From Nostoc sp. ATCC 43529 (GTDB lineage: Bacteria; Cyanobacteriota; Cyanobacteriia; Cyanobacteriales; Nostocaceae): a stretch of 64,000 nucleotides of DNA. Shown piece by piece: positions 60,728 through 64,000 of the stretch. Within the stretch, counting starts at the first letter, position 1. Every line of letters starts with the position of its first letter. The notes under the pieces are model-generated. The model saw only the letters and a program-made list of their open reading frames with translations. It searched no databases and was not told the origin of the DNA. The stretch spans positions 289,094 to 353,093 of the forward strand of contig LWTK01000074.1 in the NCBI GenBank assembly GCA_003326205.1, given 5' to 3'. Position numbers and translations under genes: made by a program.

Positions 60728-62128
60728 TCATAACTTTAAAATTACCCGCGCTAAATTGAAGTAAATCAAAACGCCGAGTACATCGACTGCTGTGGTGATA
60801 AATGGTGCTGACATTAATGCCGGATCTAAGCGCAGGAAACGAAATAGAAATGGCAGTGCTGAACCGGAGACGGAAGCTAAAATAGAAATCGCTACCAGAC
60901 TGGTGCCTACAGCGATCGCTACTTCTAATCGTCCTTGCAAAAAGTAAGCCCAGACAGTAGCGATGGTACCTAACATTCCTCCTAATAAAGCACCTGCGAT
61001 CGCCTCTCGTCCAATTACCTGCAATGAACCAAGCGATCGAATTTCATCGGTGTTCATCCCGCGAATTACGACTGTGGAAGACTGGGCACCTACGTTACCA
61101 CCAGTACCAGTAAGTAAGGGTATAAATGCTGTCAGTGCTACCACTTTTGCTAAGATATCTTCTTGGGATTTAATAATAGTTCCTGTAACAGTATTGGTTA
61201 AAAGTAAAACCAATAACCATAAAACCCGCTTCCGAGCAATTTCTAATAAATCCATTTGAAAATAGTTATCGCCCCCAGACTGCACGCCACCACCCAAGGC
61301 ATAGATATCTTCAGTGGTTTCTTGTTGCAGAATATCAATCACATCATCAACAGTAACAATACCTACTAGACGCTGTTCTCGATCTACCACAGGCACAGCC
61401 AAAAAATCATATCTTTGGATTAATCTGGCAACTTCTTCCTGGTCTGTATCGGTGTGGATAAACACCACATCACGTGTCATAATTTCGCCGATAATTTCCT
61501 CTGGCTGAGATGTCACCAATTCCCGCAACGATACAATTCCCGTCAACCGCCTTGCTGCATCAGTGACATAAAGATAATAAATCATCTCACTGGCATTAGC
61601 TAAGTTGCGAATTCGCTCTAGGGCTTGAGATACTGTCAAGTTTTCTTTGAGCGAAATGAACTCTAGAGTCATGATTCGCCCAGCAGTATCAGCCTCATAA
61701 CCCAATAACAAGGCTGTAGCTTGGCGTTCTGCTGGACTTAGTTGTTCTAGGAGGCGATTAACGACTTTTGCCGGTAACTCATCAAACAACCTCGCTCGGT
61801 CATCTGAGGACATTTGATCGACAATATCACGGACTTCCTGACTTTTAAGTTCCTCAATTAACCGTTCTTGAACGGTGTAGTCGAGATACTCATAAACCTC
61901 GATAGCTTCATCCTTAGAAAGCAAGCGAAAAGCCAAAGCGTGCATCGCTTCTGGCAAACCCTCAATTGCCTCGGCAATATCCGCAGGCTGCACAGGTACG
62001 AGAATAGCTTTTGCTCCCTGCAAGTCGCCTGCTTCTAGGAGCATTTGCAGCTGAGTCCGCACCAAATCCCGCAATTCCCTGCGTGAGACATTCTGGAGGG
62101 TAGAGTTTAAATTGTTTGTCTCAGTCAA
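60728..62128 (-). CDS. mgtE: Magnesium transporter MgtE
   Basis: 466 residues. The N-terminal helical superfamily domain (about 20-140) is followed by two CBS domains (about 145-275: GRIMTLEFISLKENLTVSQAL, IMTRDVVFIHTDTDQEEVARLI) and a C-terminal five-helix membrane channel (about 300-466, with GNVGAQSSTVVIRGM and LRLDPALMSAPFITTAVD, the metal-binding aspartate region). CBS domains gate the channel by sensing cytoplasmic Mg2+. The start is TTG 62128, supported by GAGGAAAG just upstream; no ATG is nearby. Single gene. No M-box-like riboswitch is recognisable upstream. Confidence 0.9.
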   Translation of the reverse strand: MTETNNLNSTLQNVSRRELRDLVRTQLQMLLEAGDLQGAKAILVPVQPADIAEAIEGLPEAMHALAFRLLSKDEAIEVYEYLDYTVQERLIEELKSQEVRDIVDQMSSDDRARLFDELPAKVVNRLLEQLSPAERQATALLLGYEADTAGRIMTLEFISLKENLTVSQALERIRNLANASEMIYYLYVTDAARRLTGIVSLRELVTSQPEEIIGEIMTRDVVFIHTDTDQEEVARLIQRYDFLAVPVVDREQRLVGIVTVDDVIDILQQETTEDIYALGGGVQSGGDNYFQMDLLEIARKRVLWLLVLLLTNTVTGTIIKSQEDILAKVVALTAFIPLLTGTGGNVGAQSSTVVIRGMNTDEIRSLGSLQVIGREAIAGALLGGMLGTIATVWAYFLQGRLEVAIAVGTSLVAISILASVSGSALPFLFRFLRLDPALMSAPFITTAVDVLGVLIYFNLARVILKL

Positions 62129-63128
62129 AGTTCACTTTCCTCAGCCAGTTTGAACAAGGTTGCTGCCATTAGTCTAGGGGAAAGTGGGGATATAGAACGT
62201 CAAACTTCTGATTTTTCCCAACTTGAGCTAATTGAAAGCTTTTATCAATTAATTATACTTAAGTGCCACTGGGGCGATCGCTGTTACATCAGTAATTTAC
62301 TAACTCTTGTAACAAAGATTTAGTTTTAGAGCAAAAATGAAGTAATAATACTTTTTATAATCTTTAAAATATACAAAATTTCTTTATTAAATTTTCATAC
62401 AACTATTATCTACAGACAAAAAAACATGAGAATATTTTGTATGTGCGTAATTTTTATTTAAAAATAATAAAAAATTTGATATAGCTTTAAAAATCGATAT
62501 TTAATATGAATATTTAAACAAAATTGCATAAAAGAGATAGACATAATACGGTGGCGTAGTGTCAAATGTTCAATTGATTGAACTAGAAATGCATCTAGGT
62601 AGAAAAGCGAGGGATTAAAACACTACCTACGTATATACTTACTTCGATGGAGTGCTGACTTCTTTGCTTAAAAATCTCATGCGATCGCATCTCAGGTTAA
62701 ATTATCAGTTGTTTGTGACGATTTATATTTCTTAAATAAATTGACCAAACTGAATTGACACACATCATAAAACCTGAAATTTCTAGAAAACAAAGTTTAA
62801 TCATGGCTAATGCGCCATGTAACTAGTCTCTAGTATTTCTGGTCATACATATTTTCCTATATATCTGCTTGCTTTAGTAGAGATATAGGAAGATATGTCG
62901 CGCCATGCTGATTGATTTTTAACTTGTTACAAATATACAGCAAAGTATCGGATTCAATGGGCAAAAGAAGGATGGAGAAAATGTGTATTAGCATTGATTA
63001 ATATATAAAGAAGTAAGTAAATTCCATTAAGGTGGCTACACATTTTCCTTCAAAAGATTCGATTAAAAACTAATCCCAAACATTGATTATGGCATTAGTT
63101 TTAGCTCTATTATGAGGCATATATATCA
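62129..63128. other. 1-kb AT-rich non-coding region
   Basis: There is no ORF with coding features. An inverted repeat TTCCTATATATCT / AGAGATATAGGAA lies at about 62854-62892. HIP1-like sites occur at about 62276 and 62682. The region lies upstream of the PA14-repeat gene, so it probably holds its promoter and a long leader; a small RNA cannot be excluded. Confidence 0.4.
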
Positions 63129-64000
63129 ATGGACAATTTACAGAATCAAAATAATCCACTCTCCCTAAAATCTACAAGTCCAGTAATTAGTGGTCAATCA
63201 TCTCTAGCAGCCCTCGATCAAGCGCAACCAAGTATATTGGGTGGGTCTAGTAACGTCATTTCTCAGGGAAATGGACTCAAAGGAGAATACTTTGACAACG
63301 CTGATTTTACAAATCTGAAGCTAACTCGCACAGATAGCACAGTGAACTTTTTGTGGGGTAATGGTTCTCCAAATGCGCTCATTGGTGCAGATACCTTCTC
63401 GGTGCGTTGGACAGGTCAGGTAGAAGCTAAGTACAGCGAGAGTTACAACTTCTACACCAGAACTGATGATGGTGTGCGACTGTGGGTGAATAATCAATTG
63501 GTGATTGATAAGTTTGTCAATCAATCAACTACAGAAAATGTTGGTTCCATCGCCCTAGTTGCAGGTCAAAAGTACGATATTAAACTTGAGTACTTCGACA
63601 ATACTTACTCTGCCGTTTCTCAACTATCTTGGTCAAGCAACTCTCAAGCCAAAGAAATTATTCCTCAGTCTCAACTTTACACTCAGGTGAGTGCACCTGT
63701 CGGTAATGGCAACGGACTCAAAGCAGAATACTTCGACAATGCTGATTTTACGAACCTGAAGCTAACTCGCACAGATAGTACAGTGAACTTTTTGTGGGGT
63801 AGTAGTTCTCCAGATCCGCTCATTGGTGCAGATACCTTCTCGGCGCGTTGGACAGGTCAGGTAGAAGCTAAGTACAGCGAGACTTACAACTTCTACACCA
63901 GAAGTGATGATGGTGTGCGGTTGTGGGTGAATAATCAATTGCTGATTGATAAGTTTGTCAATCAATCAACCACAGAATATAGTGGTTCCATCGCCTTAGT
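63129..64000 (+). CDS. PA14-domain exoprotein, partial (runs off the window)
   Basis: 290 residues are visible of an open frame that has no stop. The first 45 residues are Ser/Asn/Gln-rich with no classic signal peptide. Two PA14 domains in tandem follow: GNGLKGEYFDNADFTN...VRWTGQVEAKYSESYNFYTRTDDGVRLWVNN...SWSSNSQ and an almost identical second copy starting at about residue 195. The period is exactly 147 residues (441 bp), and by eye the DNA of the copies differs at only about 23 of 287 positions. PA14 domains bind carbohydrates; such proteins are usually large, secreted and calcium-rich, often with RTX-type repeats later. The rest lies beyond the window. Confidence 0.75.
   Translation, partial: MDNLQNQNNPLSLKSTSPVISGQSSLAALDQAQPSILGGSSNVISQGNGLKGEYFDNADFTNLKLTRTDSTVNFLWGNGSPNALIGADTFSVRWTGQVEAKYSESYNFYTRTDDGVRLWVNNQLVIDKFVNQSTTENVGSIALVAGQKYDIKLEYFDNTYSAVSQLSWSSNSQAKEIIPQSQLYTQVSAPVGNGNGLKAEYFDNADFTNLKLTRTDSTVNFLWGSSSPDPLIGADTFSARWTGQVEAKYSETYNFYTRSDDGVRLWVNNQLLIDKFVNQSTTEYSGSIAL

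Noticed and set aside
62129..63128. A structured RNA or Mg2+ riboswitch in the 1-kb non-coding region
   Set aside because: Only one simple AT-rich inverted repeat is visible; nothing resembles a known riboswitch fold by eye.
63321..63965. Two similar reverse frames 441 bp apart
   Set aside because: They are antisense shadows of the two PA14 repeats.
1..64000. tRNA or rRNA genes, prophage or complete insertion sequences
   Set aside because: No cloverleaf-like segment, phage gene or transposase ORF could be recognised; the mobile sequences seen are all non-autonomous.

Overview
The window looks like chromosomal DNA from a filamentous, probably heterocyst-forming cyanobacterium of the Nostocales (Nostoc or a relative). 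The evidence is many HIP1 octamers (GCGATCGC), tandem heptanucleotide repeats of the cyanobacterial STRR type (TTAGTCA, CCAATGC, CCTTTTG and others) in many intergenic spaces, several families of short inverted-repeat elements, and typical gene content: a PEP-CTERM protein, an NtcA-boxed ammonium transporter, a large GAF/CHASE3/PAS hybrid kinase, a bacterial dynamin-like protein and an Uma2-type protein. This is inference from gene style; no rRNA or marker phylogeny is available.

Layout. 1-6.7 kb: a truncated reverse ORF, a small exported protein, a hemerythrin-like protein, a membrane GTPase with a DUF697 tail and a PEP-CTERM protein, separated by MITE-like repeats. 6.7-14.3 kb: polysaccharide deacetylase, lone receiver protein, PPC-domain protein, dynamin-like GTPase, Uma2-family protein, LD-carboxypeptidase and GT2 glycosyltransferase. 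14.3-24.3 kb: PhoX phosphatase behind a three-repeat Pho box, a sensor kinase, a DUF937 protein, a PPOX-fold protein, two acetyltransferases, and a GST operon divergent from a LysR regulator. 24.3-32.8 kb: hisS, a DUF3598-like protein and aroA, then a 21-bp tandem array, then an accessory metabolic cluster (aldehyde dehydrogenase, nitrilase-fold protein, RCCR-like protein, and a divergent isocitrate lyase/PEP mutase family enzyme). 32.8-43 kb: a broken DUF433/DUF5615 toxin-antitoxin pair, pbpC divergent from a very large alpha-2-macroglobulin-like lipoprotein, and a DUF6888/DUF6887/small-protein group. 43-50.5 kb: infC (apparent AUU start), cobL, a methyltransferase, ispH, an SGNH hydrolase, an ammonium transporter with an NtcA box, and a decayed YnfA gene. 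50.7-64 kb: a 1553-residue hybrid kinase, an IMPase-family phosphatase, a PGM1-like ATP-grasp ligase, an SDR enzyme, a small conserved protein, an MgtE transporter, and the start of a PA14-repeat exoprotein that leaves the window.

Most genes are housekeeping or environmental-response genes, and no phage, plasmid or CRISPR system is visible. The most interesting layer is the repeats. Short palindromic repeats lie in frame inside at least four coding regions (Uma2, nitrilase-like, pbpC, the 42.4-kb gene). A repeat forms the end of one acetyltransferase. Heptamer repeats supply the start codons of two neighbouring genes. MITEs carry other repeats inside them.

The best candidates for undescribed biology are the 28.1-32.8 kb cluster, which combines a chlorophyll-catabolite-reductase-like protein with a nitrilase-fold protein lacking the usual catalytic Cys and Lys, and the alpha-2-macroglobulin partner of PbpC, which has lost the thioester motif. 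Domain and catalytic-residue statements come from reading the translated sequence against remembered family patterns; no database search was run.
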